A program made the translations under genes and the position numbers. From Larkinella terrae (GTDB taxonomy: Bacteria; Bacteroidota; Bacteroidia; Cytophagales; Spirosomataceae): 64,000 nucleotides of DNA. The notes below the pieces were generated by a model that searched no databases, was not told the origin of the DNA, and saw nothing but the letters and a program-made list of their open reading frames with translations. Below are positions 7,565 through 16,839 of this stretch, in pieces (within the stretch, counting starts at the first letter, position 1; every line of letters starts with the position of its first letter). The stretch lies in assembly GCF_009668025.1 (NCBI RefSeq), contig NZ_WJXZ01000013.1:310001-374000 (forward strand). Reading direction: 5' to 3'.

Positions 7565-8779
7565 ATGAAATCATTTAATGAAATAGATCATATTCCTTTT
7601 ATGGACCATAGAGCTAAGGCTCTTGCAAATGAAATCAACAACACCCAAAAAGATTATATCATTAGAGTTGATGAAAATGAATATAAAAAATACCTATTTG
7701 AAAAATTTAAATTTGAGTTATTAAAAATTAATTATGAAAGCGAACATATAGATCCACCAAACGTAAAACAAGAAACTGTACATGATAATATGTGGAATAG
7801 AACTTACGTTCAAGATGTTTATTATTTCACAGTTACGTATTCATTTACTGGGTCAGCAGAATTGTTCAATATGAGATCAACTTCATGGCATATTACATTC
7901 GCTGAAATAAACATTGATCATATTAATAACAAAGTATCTTTAGTTATTAAGTTAACTGAGCTTGATTCTGACAAATTTAACCGAAATAAAGCTGATATTC
8001 TTGCTAGGGCCTTTAGAAACCTTGAAAATGTGAATAAGGATGCTTTAAACTGGAACAATAGTTTGCCTGCCAACATTAATTACCTGTTTTCAAGAGTCAA
8101 ATCAAAATACGAAAAAGAAAACAGTTTTTATGCAGCAATCAATGTAAAAATTAATCCAGGAACTCAATCTATTTTTACAGCTCCAACTATAAAGAAGAAA
8201 ATTATTCCACAACCAACCGCTTCAAAAAACAAGGAGTTTTCATCTGAACCAACTATGAGTAATGAGATGTATAATGATGTGCTTAAGGTTGTGTACGATT
8301 CAGGAAAAAATATGGAGAAAAAACCATCACTTTATCAAAATAAAGATGAAGAAGGTTTAAGAGATCAATTTCTTTTCGTTTTAGAAACACGATATGAAGG
8401 TACAACCGCATCAGGGGAAACATTTAATCGAGGTGGCAAAACGGATATAATTTTGAAATATGCAAAAGATGGAAGTAATCTATTCGTAGCAGAATGTAAA
8501 TTTTGGCATGGTGCGTCAGAATTTTTAAAAGCCATATCTCAACTATTTGATAGATATTTAACTTGGCGGGACTCAAAAGTAGCATTAATTCTATTTGTCA
8601 AAAATAAGGAATTTTCAAATATTCTTGACACAATAAAATCTGAAATAAGTAATCATCCATATTTTGTTAGTAAAATCGGTGATAGAGGCGAAACCTCATT
8701 TAGTTATAAATTTAGACTTCCTCAGGATGAAAATAAACAGGTATTATTTGAAGTTATAGCATTTCATTATGACAAATAA
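7565..8779 (+). CDS. PD-(D/E)XK nuclease-like protein, defence-type, uncharacterised
   Basis: A 404-residue cytoplasmic protein. The C-terminal third has the restriction-endonuclease-like core: Glu263 in 'EEGLRDQF', Asp294 in 'GGKTDIIL', then Glu310 and Lys312 in 'FVAECKFW', followed by 'AISQLFDRYLTWRD'. These fit the E...D...ExK layout of a metal-dependent nuclease. The N-terminal 250 residues ('DHRAKALANEI...YKKYLFEKF') recall a widespread family of unknown function. The frame is intact although both neighbours are broken. AT-rich codon use and position between an Abi-like gene and a recombinase suggest a transferred anti-phage or addiction function; that is inference. Confidence 0.85.
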   Translation: MKSFNEIDHIPFMDHRAKALANEINNTQKDYIIRVDENEYKKYLFEKFKFELLKINYESEHIDPPNVKQETVHDNMWNRTYVQDVYYFTVTYSFTGSAELFNMRSTSWHITFAEINIDHINNKVSLVIKLTELDSDKFNRNKADILARAFRNLENVNKDALNWNNSLPANINYLFSRVKSKYEKENSFYAAINVKINPGTQSIFTAPTIKKKIIPQPTASKNKEFSSEPTMSNEMYNDVLKVVYDSGKNMEKKPSLYQNKDEEGLRDQFLFVLETRYEGTTASGETFNRGGKTDIILKYAKDGSNLFVAECKFWHGASEFLKAISQLFDRYLTWRDSKVALILFVKNKEFSNILDTIKSEISNHPYFVSKIGDRGETSFSYKFRLPQDENKQVLFEVIAFHYDK

Positions 8780-8807
8780 AGTATTAAAAAATATCATTTT
8801 GGTACAT

Positions 8808-9952
8808 TTACCAATTATAATTATCCAAATTTGGATCAGTTCGTAATCCTAAACTCTTCAAATAAATGTCAGTAAATTGAACTATGACGTAACAGCATTT
8901 GAAGCTGTTTCAGCCCAATTCCTGAGCGATATGCATTTACAGCCCCCGTATGCTTCCAGCTATAAAGCATGTAGCCTTTATTATTCAACCCGGTATTTTC
9001 TAATGCTTTTGCATGACGGTTGTAAGGTAAGTTTTCAGCACTAACTAACGCTCCCGGTTTCAGACCAGTCCCAAATAAGTAAGAATTCAGGATGATAGGA
9101 TTCAAGATCGATTACAGCCAACAAAGGAGGAATGATTGCCGTATTTTCAGTTTTACGGTTTTTAGCAATTTCGCCAGGGATTATAATGGACTTTGTAGTT
9201 AAATCTATATTCTTAATCCGTAATTGCCGAAGCTCACGCGGACGAATAAACGCAAAATATAGATACCGAGTAAAAAGGAATAGTTCATAATCATGTTCCT
9301 TTAAATATTGCTCTAATACAATCCTGTCATCGTCCGTAAAAGCAATATTAGACGCACTTACTTGTGTTTTAGGTAGGCTTGGAATTCGGAAAGGGTTAGT
9401 TTCAATATCATTCCTAATAGCAATCGAATTATACATCATTGCCAGATGAGCAATAGTTTTATTTGTCGTGTAAGCGCTATTTCCTTTCTTTAGAAAAAAA
9501 TCTCGCAGTTTTAAAACATCTGCTTTAGTTACCTGAATAAGTTCTATGTCTTTTGAAAAATACTCAGCAGCCTTATTAATTGCAGTTCGGTATGTTCCTT
9601 TGCTCTTTTTCCTCAGATAACCGTACGAATCTTCAATTACTGCATAGAACGATTCGACCAATAAAAGAGGTTTTAGTCTTTCGATATCAGAATCCTCAGT
9701 TCCTGTATATTCTTTCTTAAAATGGTAGCCTTCCCGAAGTAACTTATTGATTTCCTTAATCTGCTTCGCTGCATACTTACGTCGGCTTTCGTCTGTTTGG
9801 TAAGACAATGGGATTTTGACACGCTTCCGAATTAAGTCAGCATTATTTTCGGAGTAAGCATAAAACTCAATATACCACTCTTTTGAAAGGTCGCCCTTAC
9901 GGTCTCTAAGGATGGCGAGCTTATACGGTTTATCTAACTTACTTTCTTCCAT
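8808..9952 (-). pseudogene. Tyrosine recombinase (phage-type integrase), two frameshifts
   Basis: Three frames must be joined to read one integrase. Frame one starts at the ATG at 9952 ('MEESKLDKPYK') and contains an N-terminal arm, a SAM-like core-binding region and the first catalytic arginine in 'FIRPRELRQL'. Near 9081-9082 one extra T shifts the frame; removing it joins 'HPEF' to 'YLFGTGLKPG'. Frame two holds 'YSWKHTGAVNAYRSG' and 'LQMLLRHSS'. Near 8874 a second indel hides the tyrosine motif 'TDIYLKSLGL', which runs on to 'NLDNYNW' and a stop at 8808-8810. The natural product would end at about 9033 without catalytic His or Tyr, so it is inactive. It starts just after the tRNA terminator. 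Confidence 0.85.
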
Positions 9953-9990
9953 TCCAAGAACCTTCTTTTTTGTCCCGGAAATTGTCCCGT

Positions 9991-10028
9991 AAATAAAAAA
10001 CGTCGTTCCTGATATCAAGAACGACGTT
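9991..10028 (-). terminator. Terminator of tRNA-Ala
   Basis: On the minus strand, a 10-bp perfect stem (AACGTCGTTC/GAACGACGTT) with a 10-base loop is followed by TTTTTTATTT. It starts four bases after the tRNA 3' end and separates the tRNA from the recombinase remnant. Confidence 0.9.
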
Positions 10029-10031
10029 GAG

Positions 10032-10105
10032 TGGAGATAGTCGGATTCGAACCGACGGCCTCTACAATGCCATTGTAGCGCTCTAGCCAACTGAGCTATA
10101 CCCCC
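10032..10105 (-). tRNA. tRNA-Ala (anticodon GGC)
   Basis: A 74-nt cloverleaf: acceptor stem GGGGGTA/TATCTCC with two G-U pairs and discriminator A, D-loop 'AGCTCAGTTGGCTAGAGC', anticodon stem CTACA/TGTAG round loop ATGGCAT (anticodon GGC), and T-arm GTCGG-TTCGAAT-CCGAC. CCA is not encoded. It is followed by a strong terminator and then the integrase remnant, so its 3' end is the likely integration target of the island. Confidence 0.96.
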
Positions 10106-10119
10106 TTTTTTTCGTGGTG

Positions 10120-10149
10120 CAAATATCAGAAACTTTGGAGAAAAAGCAA
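10120..10149 (-). promoter_or_regulatory. Candidate promoter of tRNA-Ala
   Basis: On the minus strand TTG (10149-10147), a 19-base spacer and GATATTTG (10127-10120) resemble the Bacteroidota -33/-7 pattern TTTG-N19-TAnnTTTG, with one mismatch in the first base of the -7 element. The tRNA begins 15 bases downstream, a suitable distance. Confidence 0.5.
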
Positions 10150-10174
10150 GGCGGCTTTTAAAAATCTCGCCAGA

Positions 10175-10660
10175 TTATTGCTGAACCATTTCGGCGTCGA
10201 CCAAAATATAGTTCAGTTCGTAGATATTGTCCGCGTTCAGTTTCAGCGTTCCCTGGAACGTCCGGCGTTCATCGGTTTTAAACTTCTGGCCGTTTTTCTT
10301 GAATTTCAGCGACACCACCGACTCCGGTCCGGCACCTCCGCAGAAGAAACAGGCACTGAACGGGAAAGCCGACAGCACGTAGGTATTGGATTCGTAATCA
10401 ACCGGTAAGACGTAGCCCGTCAACTCGACCGGTTTGCCACTCAGTTTCTGAATTCCGGCTCCGAAGGTTGGATACAACATATAAACCGATTCTTCCGGGT
10501 ACCATTTTTTCTTAAAAGTCACATCGCGCAGGGTTTCCCACGACAGCTTGACGGGTTCCGCAACGGAAACGGCCATAGCCGGAACAACCACCTTAGCGGG
10601 TGTAAAAGCGGCCAGAGCAAGTAGTCCTAAAAGTGCGATGAAAGAGACGTTTTTTTTCAT
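10175..10660 (-). CDS. Secreted DUF3299-like protein
   Basis: A 161-residue exported protein: residues 1-22 form a signal peptide ('KKNVSFIALLGLLALAAFTPA'). The mature part has the block 'LSWETLRDVTFKKKWYPEE', then 'GKPVELTGYVLPV' and the cysteine pair in 'SACFFCGGAGPESVV', which are hallmarks of the DUF3299-type proteins as I remember them. The CxxC may bind metal or be redox active; the function is unknown. It lies upstream of tRNA-Ala on the same strand and is divergent from the sensor kinase gene. Confidence 0.8.
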   Translation of the reverse strand: MKKNVSFIALLGLLALAAFTPAKVVVPAMAVSVAEPVKLSWETLRDVTFKKKWYPEESVYMLYPTFGAGIQKLSGKPVELTGYVLPVDYESNTYVLSAFPFSACFFCGGAGPESVVSLKFKKNGQKFKTDERRTFQGTLKLNADNIYELNYILVDAEMVQQ

Positions 10661-10837
10661 GACGAAGTCGCGTTCAGATATTTACAAATCTACGCTGTTT
10701 TAAGCTTTAAAAACAACATAAAATTGGGTTTGGTTCTGGTTTTTGCACCCAAAACTCACAAGTTCCCAGCTCATTCCTTCAATTATCATAATATTTGCTA
10801 CCTTTACCTTAATCAACGTTGTCGTCCCTTATTAATC

Positions 10838-12355
10838 GTGTCGGAAGTAATTAACGTACCTCAGACCTCACAGCCTTCAGCGCGCCATTTCAACCGCCTG
10901 TTTCTGACAACACTGGTCGTTATTGCCGTGTTGTTGACCGTTGCCGAAATTGTTACCCAGTTTCAGACCAGACGCGAGGCTGAACGGGTTATGGTGATTC
11001 GAATGGCTTCTGCCCAACGCCACCACAGTCAGCGCCTGGTCAGCAAAGTCCTCCAATTCAACCGAGCCACTACCCTGCCCGCTTTTCAGGACAATCTGGC
11101 GGATATAAAAAAACTGTTTGCACAGTTTGAGACCAATCATTTACACATCGAACAGGGAACCGTTCCGGGATATCCGGTGATGCTGCAGAACAGCGACAGT
11201 GTAAAAATTCGTTTTCAGCTTCTGAAGCCTTATTACCAGGGTTTTCGGGAAAGTATGCAGCGCATTATCCAGCAGGCTGAGCAGGCCAAAAATCCGGCAA
11301 CGTTTGCGTCAGGACTCGATTTGACGTCACTGATGGACAATGAAAAACCGTTTTTAGACAAAATGGATGACGTTGTTCAGCAATACACCCGCGAAACGCT
11401 GGCGAATGTGGAAGACACCCGGCTGCTGGAGTTTATCATTTACCTGTTTACCTTGCTGGCGCTGGTCTTTGCCGGGTGGTTTATTTTGCGCCCTGCGGTC
11501 AATAAGTTCGAAGGGATTATTGTCCAGCTGGTCGAAGCCGAAACCCGAACCGCTACCACCAACCGCAAACTGCTGTCGCTGAACCGGGCGTTGAAGGAAA
11601 CCCGCCAGCAGTTATTCGACGCAACCCGCCAGCAATACCAGCAGCAGATGGACGAGCAGAAACTTCGGACTTCGTACCTCGTAGCGGGTCAGGAAGAAGA
11701 ACGAAAGCGGCTTTCCCGCGAGCTCCACGACGGCATTGGCCAGATGCTGACCGCCATCAAGCTCCAGGTTGAAAGCTTTGAACGAAGCCTGAATCTGAGT
11801 CCGGAAGCGAAGGGAATTAAAAATCTGATGGTCCTGAAAAACCTGATTTCTCAGACCATTCAGGAAACGCGGAACGTTTCAAACAACTTGATGCCGACGG
11901 TTTTAAGTGACTTCGGACTGGTTCCGGCCGTAAAAATGCTGGCCGATACGCACGATAAAGACAGTAAAATAGATATTATCTTTCATACTAATCTTTCAAA
12001 TACGCGGTTAGATAAAAGTGTGGAGATTGGTGTGTATCGCATCGCGCAGGAAGCCGTCAGTAATGCCTTCCGTCATGCCGAGCCAAATCAAATTACCATT
12101 GATTTGTTCGAAAAAGATAATTACTTGCATCTTATTGTGAATGACGACGGTAAAGGGTTCCGAATTCACCGCAGCCGGAAAGAAGACACCAAACGTCCCT
12201 CACAAGGAATTCATAACATGAACGAACGTGCCGTCCTGATCAACGGCAAATTTAAAATTTCATCCGCGCCCGATAAAGGCACGAAAGTCCAGGTAAGTAT
12301 ACCCTTTAAACTTGCACACCAGGAATATGAGTACACTCAAGTTGATGCTGGTTGA
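10838..12355 (+). CDS. Sensor histidine kinase, NarX/DegS type (HisKA_3)
   Basis: A membrane sensor kinase of about 505 residues from a GTG at 10838; no ATG lies before the first membrane segment, and the frame is open further upstream. Two transmembrane helices (about residues 21-40 and 197-218) bracket a periplasmic domain of roughly 155 residues. After a Gln-rich coiled coil comes HisKA_3 with phospho-acceptor His297 in 'RELHDGIGQ', then an HATPase_c domain ('EAVSNAFRHA', 'VNDDGKGF'). It overlaps the response-regulator gene by 29 bases, so the two form a translationally coupled two-component pair. The stimulus is unknown. Confidence 0.9.
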   Translation: MSEVINVPQTSQPSARHFNRLFLTTLVVIAVLLTVAEIVTQFQTRREAERVMVIRMASAQRHHSQRLVSKVLQFNRATTLPAFQDNLADIKKLFAQFETNHLHIEQGTVPGYPVMLQNSDSVKIRFQLLKPYYQGFRESMQRIIQQAEQAKNPATFASGLDLTSLMDNEKPFLDKMDDVVQQYTRETLANVEDTRLLEFIIYLFTLLALVFAGWFILRPAVNKFEGIIVQLVEAETRTATTNRKLLSLNRALKETRQQLFDATRQQYQQQMDEQKLRTSYLVAGQEEERKRLSRELHDGIGQMLTAIKLQVESFERSLNLSPEAKGIKNLMVLKNLISQTIQETRNVSNNLMPTVLSDFGLVPAVKMLADTHDKDSKIDIIFHTNLSNTRLDKSVEIGVYRIAQEAVSNAFRHAEPNQITIDLFEKDNYLHLIVNDDGKGFRIHRSRKEDTKRPSQGIHNMNERAVLINGKFKISSAPDKGTKVQVSIPFKLAHQEYEYTQVDAG

Positions 12356-12980
12356 TGACCACTCGATTGTCCGAAATGGAATCCGTTCTCTGTTGGAACA
12401 AAACGACGAGTTTGTTATCGTCGACGAAGCCGGTGACGGCGAAGAAGCCCTCGAAAAACTGAAAAGTCTGCAGCCCGATGTCGTTCTGATGGACATCTCC
12501 CTGCCCGGCATGTCCGGAATTCAGACTACGCAGATCATTTCGCGTTTGTATAAGAACATCAAGACTCTCATGCTGTCGATGCACAACAACGAAGATTACA
12601 TTCTTCGCTCGGTGGAAGCCGGTGCATTTGGGTATATTCTGAAGGATTCGTCGAGCGACGAAATGATGAAAGCGCTGCGGACCATCGCCAGTGGCGAGAA
12701 ATACTTCAGTTCGCCGGTAGCCACCATTATTCTCAATGGCTACATGCATCAGTTGAAAAAAACGGAACGAAGCAGCAAAATCCGGCGTTCCAAGCTTTCA
12801 AAGAAAGAGAAGGAAATCCTGCAATTTCTGGTCGATGGCATGAGCAGCCGCGAAATCGCCGAAAAACTGCAGCTTTCCGTGCGGACCGTTGATAACCACC
12901 GGGCCAACATGATGCGTCGGCTTCAGGTAAAAAATGCCGCCGAATTGGTTAAAATGGCTGTCGAAGAAAAATTAATCTGA
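12327..12980 (+). CDS. Response regulator, NarL/LuxR family
   Basis: A 217-residue DNA-binding regulator. The receiver domain (about 5-120) has the acidic pair Asp10-Asp11, phospho-acceptor Asp56 in 'VVLMDISLPG' and the conserved Lys in 'YILKDSS'. A LuxR-type helix-turn-helix follows: 'LSKKEKEILQFLVDGMSSRE' and 'LQLSVRTVDNHRANMMRRL'. The start 'MSTLKLMLVDDH' is chosen because it lies inside the end of the kinase gene, a usual arrangement for this pair. Partner of the kinase just upstream. Confidence 0.93.
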   Translation: MSTLKLMLVDDHSIVRNGIRSLLEQNDEFVIVDEAGDGEEALEKLKSLQPDVVLMDISLPGMSGIQTTQIISRLYKNIKTLMLSMHNNEDYILRSVEAGAFGYILKDSSSDEMMKALRTIASGEKYFSSPVATIILNGYMHQLKKTERSSKIRRSKLSKKEKEILQFLVDGMSSREIAEKLQLSVRTVDNHRANMMRRLQVKNAAELVKMAVEEKLI

Positions 12981-13073
12981 TCCTTTTTGTGTTCAGCTTT
13001 CATACCGGTTACAATCTGCGTTTCATTTCCGGATTGAAAACCGCTTTTTTCTATACCATTTTAGTAACAAAAA

Positions 13074-13090
13074 CTATAGTTTTACTATAG
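13074..13090. promoter_or_regulatory. Inverted repeat ahead of the peroxiredoxin gene, candidate operator
   Basis: A perfect 7-3-7 inverted repeat, CTATAGT-TTT-ACTATAG, ends 22 bases before the peroxiredoxin start. The halves contain ATAG...CTAT, the half-site type bound by OxyR, though with a 5-base instead of the classical 7-base gap. A peroxide-responsive regulator binding here is an inference from position. Confidence 0.5.
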
Positions 13091-13112
13091 AATAAACAAA
13101 ACCTCTTTTATT

Positions 13113-13748
13113 ATGGCACTCCGATTAGGTGACATTGCACCGGATTTTACCGCAGAAACGACTGAAGGCACCATTCATTTTCACGAATGGCTGGGCAATT
13201 CCTGGGGCCTGATTTTCTCGCACCCCGCCGATTTTACGCCGGTTTGTACGACCGAACTGGGCCGAACCGCTCAGTTGAAGGATGAATTTGAAAAACGGGG
13301 CGTAAAAGTCATTGCGGTCAGTGTAGACCCACTCGAATCCCACTCAGAATGGGTGAAAGACATCAACGAAACCCAGAATACGACGGTTAACTTCCCGCTT
13401 ATTGCCGACAAAGACCGCCAGGTTGCCGAATTATACGACATGATTCACCCGAACGCCAGCGAAAAAGCCACGGTTCGGTCGGTGTTCGTGATCGGTCCGG
13501 ATAAAAAAATCAAACTGACGCTGACCTATCCGGCCTCCACGGGTCGGAACTTCCTGGAAATTCTCCGCGTGATCGACTCGTTGCAGCTGACCGCCAACTA
13601 TCAGGTCGCTACCCCAGCCGACTGGCAGGAAGGTCAGGACGTAATTGTGGTTCCGGCCGTGAGCACGGAAGATGCCATCAAGAAATTCCCGAAAGGCGTC
13701 AATATCGTAAAACCGTACCTGCGGACGACTCCCCAGCCGAATAAGTAA
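13113..13748 (+). CDS. Peroxiredoxin, 1-Cys (Prx6) type
   Basis: A 211-residue cytoplasmic thiol peroxidase reducing hydrogen peroxide and organic peroxides. The peroxidatic Cys45 is in 'HPADFTPVCTTE', and the long C-terminal extension with 'ATVRSVFVIGPDKKIKLTLTYPASTGRNF' is typical of the Prx6/1-Cys group; there is no resolving cysteine of the 2-Cys kind. A candidate operator lies just upstream and a strong terminator follows, so it is a single-gene unit. Confidence 0.95.
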   Translation: MALRLGDIAPDFTAETTEGTIHFHEWLGNSWGLIFSHPADFTPVCTTELGRTAQLKDEFEKRGVKVIAVSVDPLESHSEWVKDINETQNTTVNFPLIADKDRQVAELYDMIHPNASEKATVRSVFVIGPDKKIKLTLTYPASTGRNFLEILRVIDSLQLTANYQVATPADWQEGQDVIVVPAVSTEDAIKKFPKGVNIVKPYLRTTPQPNK

Positions 13749-13764
13749 AAACCAGTAATCCTTT

Positions 13765-13814
13765 AAAAAGGTGAATTTGACCGGATGCGTGCGCCGTTCA
13801 AATTCACCTTTTTT
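13765..13814 (+). terminator. Terminator of the peroxiredoxin gene
   Basis: AAAAGGTGAATTTGA pairs perfectly with TCAAATTCACCTTTT across a 17-base loop and is followed by further T. It begins 17 bases after the stop codon and could act in both directions. Confidence 0.9.
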
Positions 13815-13901
13815 GCTAACTTTTAAAACCGTTTCCCCCCGTTCCGGAACATTCTGCACGGCGAACCGTTGTACCACTGTTTAACTAAAATTCAACACGT
13901 T

Positions 13902-14174
13902 ATGAATGTCGCAGCCAGCAAACAAGAAAAAGGGTCCGTGAAGAATCCCAATCCCGAGCAGAAAGAAGGCCCTGTAGCAAAAGCCATTGAGGAGCAAACT
14001 GCAAAATTACCGTCCGACGTCTTTTTGTGGGCCTCGATCGCGTCGATGGGCGTTTCCCTGTTTTACAAGTTCAAGGAAGAGAACGACAAAGCCTTGTTTG
14101 TCGGCCAGTGGGCCGCCCCCTTCCTGCTGTTGGGTATTTACAACAAACTGGTAAAACTGGAAGGTCACGACTGA
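13902..14174 (+). CDS. Small membrane protein, unknown
   Basis: A 90-residue protein with a charged N-terminal tail (about 40 residues, rich in Lys, Glu and Pro) and two hydrophobic helices, 'VFLWASIASMGVSLFY' and 'FVGQWAAPFLLLGIYNKL', joined by a short charged loop ('KFKEENDKAL'). Both ends would face the cytoplasm. No family motif was recognised. The ATG at 13902 is preferred to an earlier one in the same frame because it directly precedes the hydrophilic tail. Confidence 0.75.
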   Translation: MNVAASKQEKGSVKNPNPEQKEGPVAKAIEEQTAKLPSDVFLWASIASMGVSLFYKFKEENDKALFVGQWAAPFLLLGIYNKLVKLEGHD

Positions 14175-14278
14175 TCGGGCAGGATACGGAGAGGCAGAGA
14201 GAAAGAAAGGCAAAAAGTAACACGAAGTTTTCTTTACCTTTCCTTCTCTCTTCCTATTTCTGACTATTTTTGCCCGAG

Positions 14279-15064
14279 ATGAGTCGGATTATTCTGTTTA
14301 TATATCGGAAGAGGAGATTTCTGGTCTGGCCCTTTCTGGCGCTTTGCTTGTTACTGGTCGGACTCTGGTGGAACCGCTCAGTTGAAAAAGTCAATGAGCT
14401 GCAGTGGCAATACGTGAACGGTTTCGGTATTCGGATGCCCCTGAAATACACCATTCACGGTATCGACGTTTCCCACCACAATAGCCGCATCAACTGGAAG
14501 CGCGTTTGCCAGATGCAGGCCAACGGTGTCGCCCTGCAATTTGTTTTTGTTAAAGCTACCGAGGGTGCCACCCTCGTTGACCGCCGGTTTAAAAATAACT
14601 GGCAGGAAGCCCGCAAAGCAGGCCTGAAACGCGGAGCTTACCACTTCTTTCACCCCAAGCGCGACCCGGAAAAACAAGCCCGCAATTTCATCAACAACGT
14701 TTCGCTGCAACCCGGCGATTTTGTACCGGTTCTGGACGTGGAACGGAACGACCGCGGCCGGGTTCCGGCCGCTAAATTGATTTCGGATATTCGGGTCTGG
14801 TTGCGGCTGGTTGAAGATCATTACGGCACAAAACCGATCATTTATGTCAACCGGCATTTTTATTTACTCTACATTGCCGGTAATTTTGACGACTATCCGC
14901 TCTGGATTGCGGATTATTCAACCGACCATCCAGGCGATTTTAAGGCCGACCGGTTGTATTTTTGGCAGCACAACGAAAAAGGCTCCGTGGACGGCATTCG
15001 CGGAAAAGTCGATTTCAACGTGTTTGTCTGCGAACCGGATCGTTTGAAAGAAATTTGTCTTTGA
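14279..15064 (+). CDS. Glycoside hydrolase family 25 muramidase, membrane anchored
   Basis: A 261-residue lysozyme-like enzyme cutting the glycan strand of peptidoglycan. Residues 15-31 are a hydrophobic signal-anchor after basic residues. The GH25 barrel starts at 'GIDVSHHN' (Asp63) and carries 'FVKATEG', 'GAYHFFHP' and the catalytic pair Asp153 and Glu155 in 'VLDVERND'. The frame opens three codons earlier at a TTG; the ATG at 14279 is chosen. A TATTTTTG element at 14264-14271 lies right before it. The pgi gene follows 12 bases on. Confidence 0.92.
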   Translation: MSRIILFIYRKRRFLVWPFLALCLLLVGLWWNRSVEKVNELQWQYVNGFGIRMPLKYTIHGIDVSHHNSRINWKRVCQMQANGVALQFVFVKATEGATLVDRRFKNNWQEARKAGLKRGAYHFFHPKRDPEKQARNFINNVSLQPGDFVPVLDVERNDRGRVPAAKLISDIRVWLRLVEDHYGTKPIIYVNRHFYLLYIAGNFDDYPLWIADYSTDHPGDFKADRLYFWQHNEKGSVDGIRGKVDFNVFVCEPDRLKEICL

Positions 15065-16747
<1,683 letters not shown>

Positions 16748-16774
16748 ACAATCCAAAATATTCGTAGTTAGAGA

Positions 16775-16796
16775 GGTGTATGGTTGACCATACACC
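16775..16796 (+). terminator. Hairpin after pgi
   Basis: A perfect 9-bp stem GGTGTATGG/CCATACACC round a TTGA loop lies 27 bases after the pgi stop. A T-run follows only 14 bases later (16811-16817), so it may be a terminator of the loose kind or an mRNA-stabilising hairpin. Confidence 0.55.
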
Positions 16797-16839
16797 CGCT
16801 TCGGCGGTCCGATTTTTTTATACAACTTTAATTAACGTT

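Larger units (their letters stand above)
6300..10031. mobile_element. Decaying integrative island next to tRNA-Ala
   Basis: The segment is visibly more AT-rich than the flanks and its genes use AT-ending codons, unlike neighbours. It carries a tyrosine recombinase remnant reading away from the 3' end of tRNA-Ala(GGC), plus two genes of defence type. That is the standard layout of an element integrated at a tRNA. I found no second copy of the tRNA 3' end at the left side, so the left boundary (taken near the hairpin at 6266-6291) is an estimate. One cargo gene and the recombinase are frameshifted, which points to an immobilised, decaying element. Confidence 0.55.

Noticed and set aside
8808-9952. 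Programmed frameshifting to express the integrase
   Set aside because: No slippery heptamer or downstream structure is seen at either site, and two separate shifts would be needed, so decay or sequencing error is simpler.
9953-10090. Integrase frame extended into tRNA-Ala
   Set aside because: The added residues are translated tRNA and its terminator; the ATG at 9952 after the terminator is the natural start.
10724-10837. TTG start extending the histidine kinase by 38 residues
   Set aside because: The extension is not protein-like (Cys, His, Tyr-rich with 'LNQRCRPLLI') and would place the first membrane helix at an unusual position; GTG at 10838 is a better choice.
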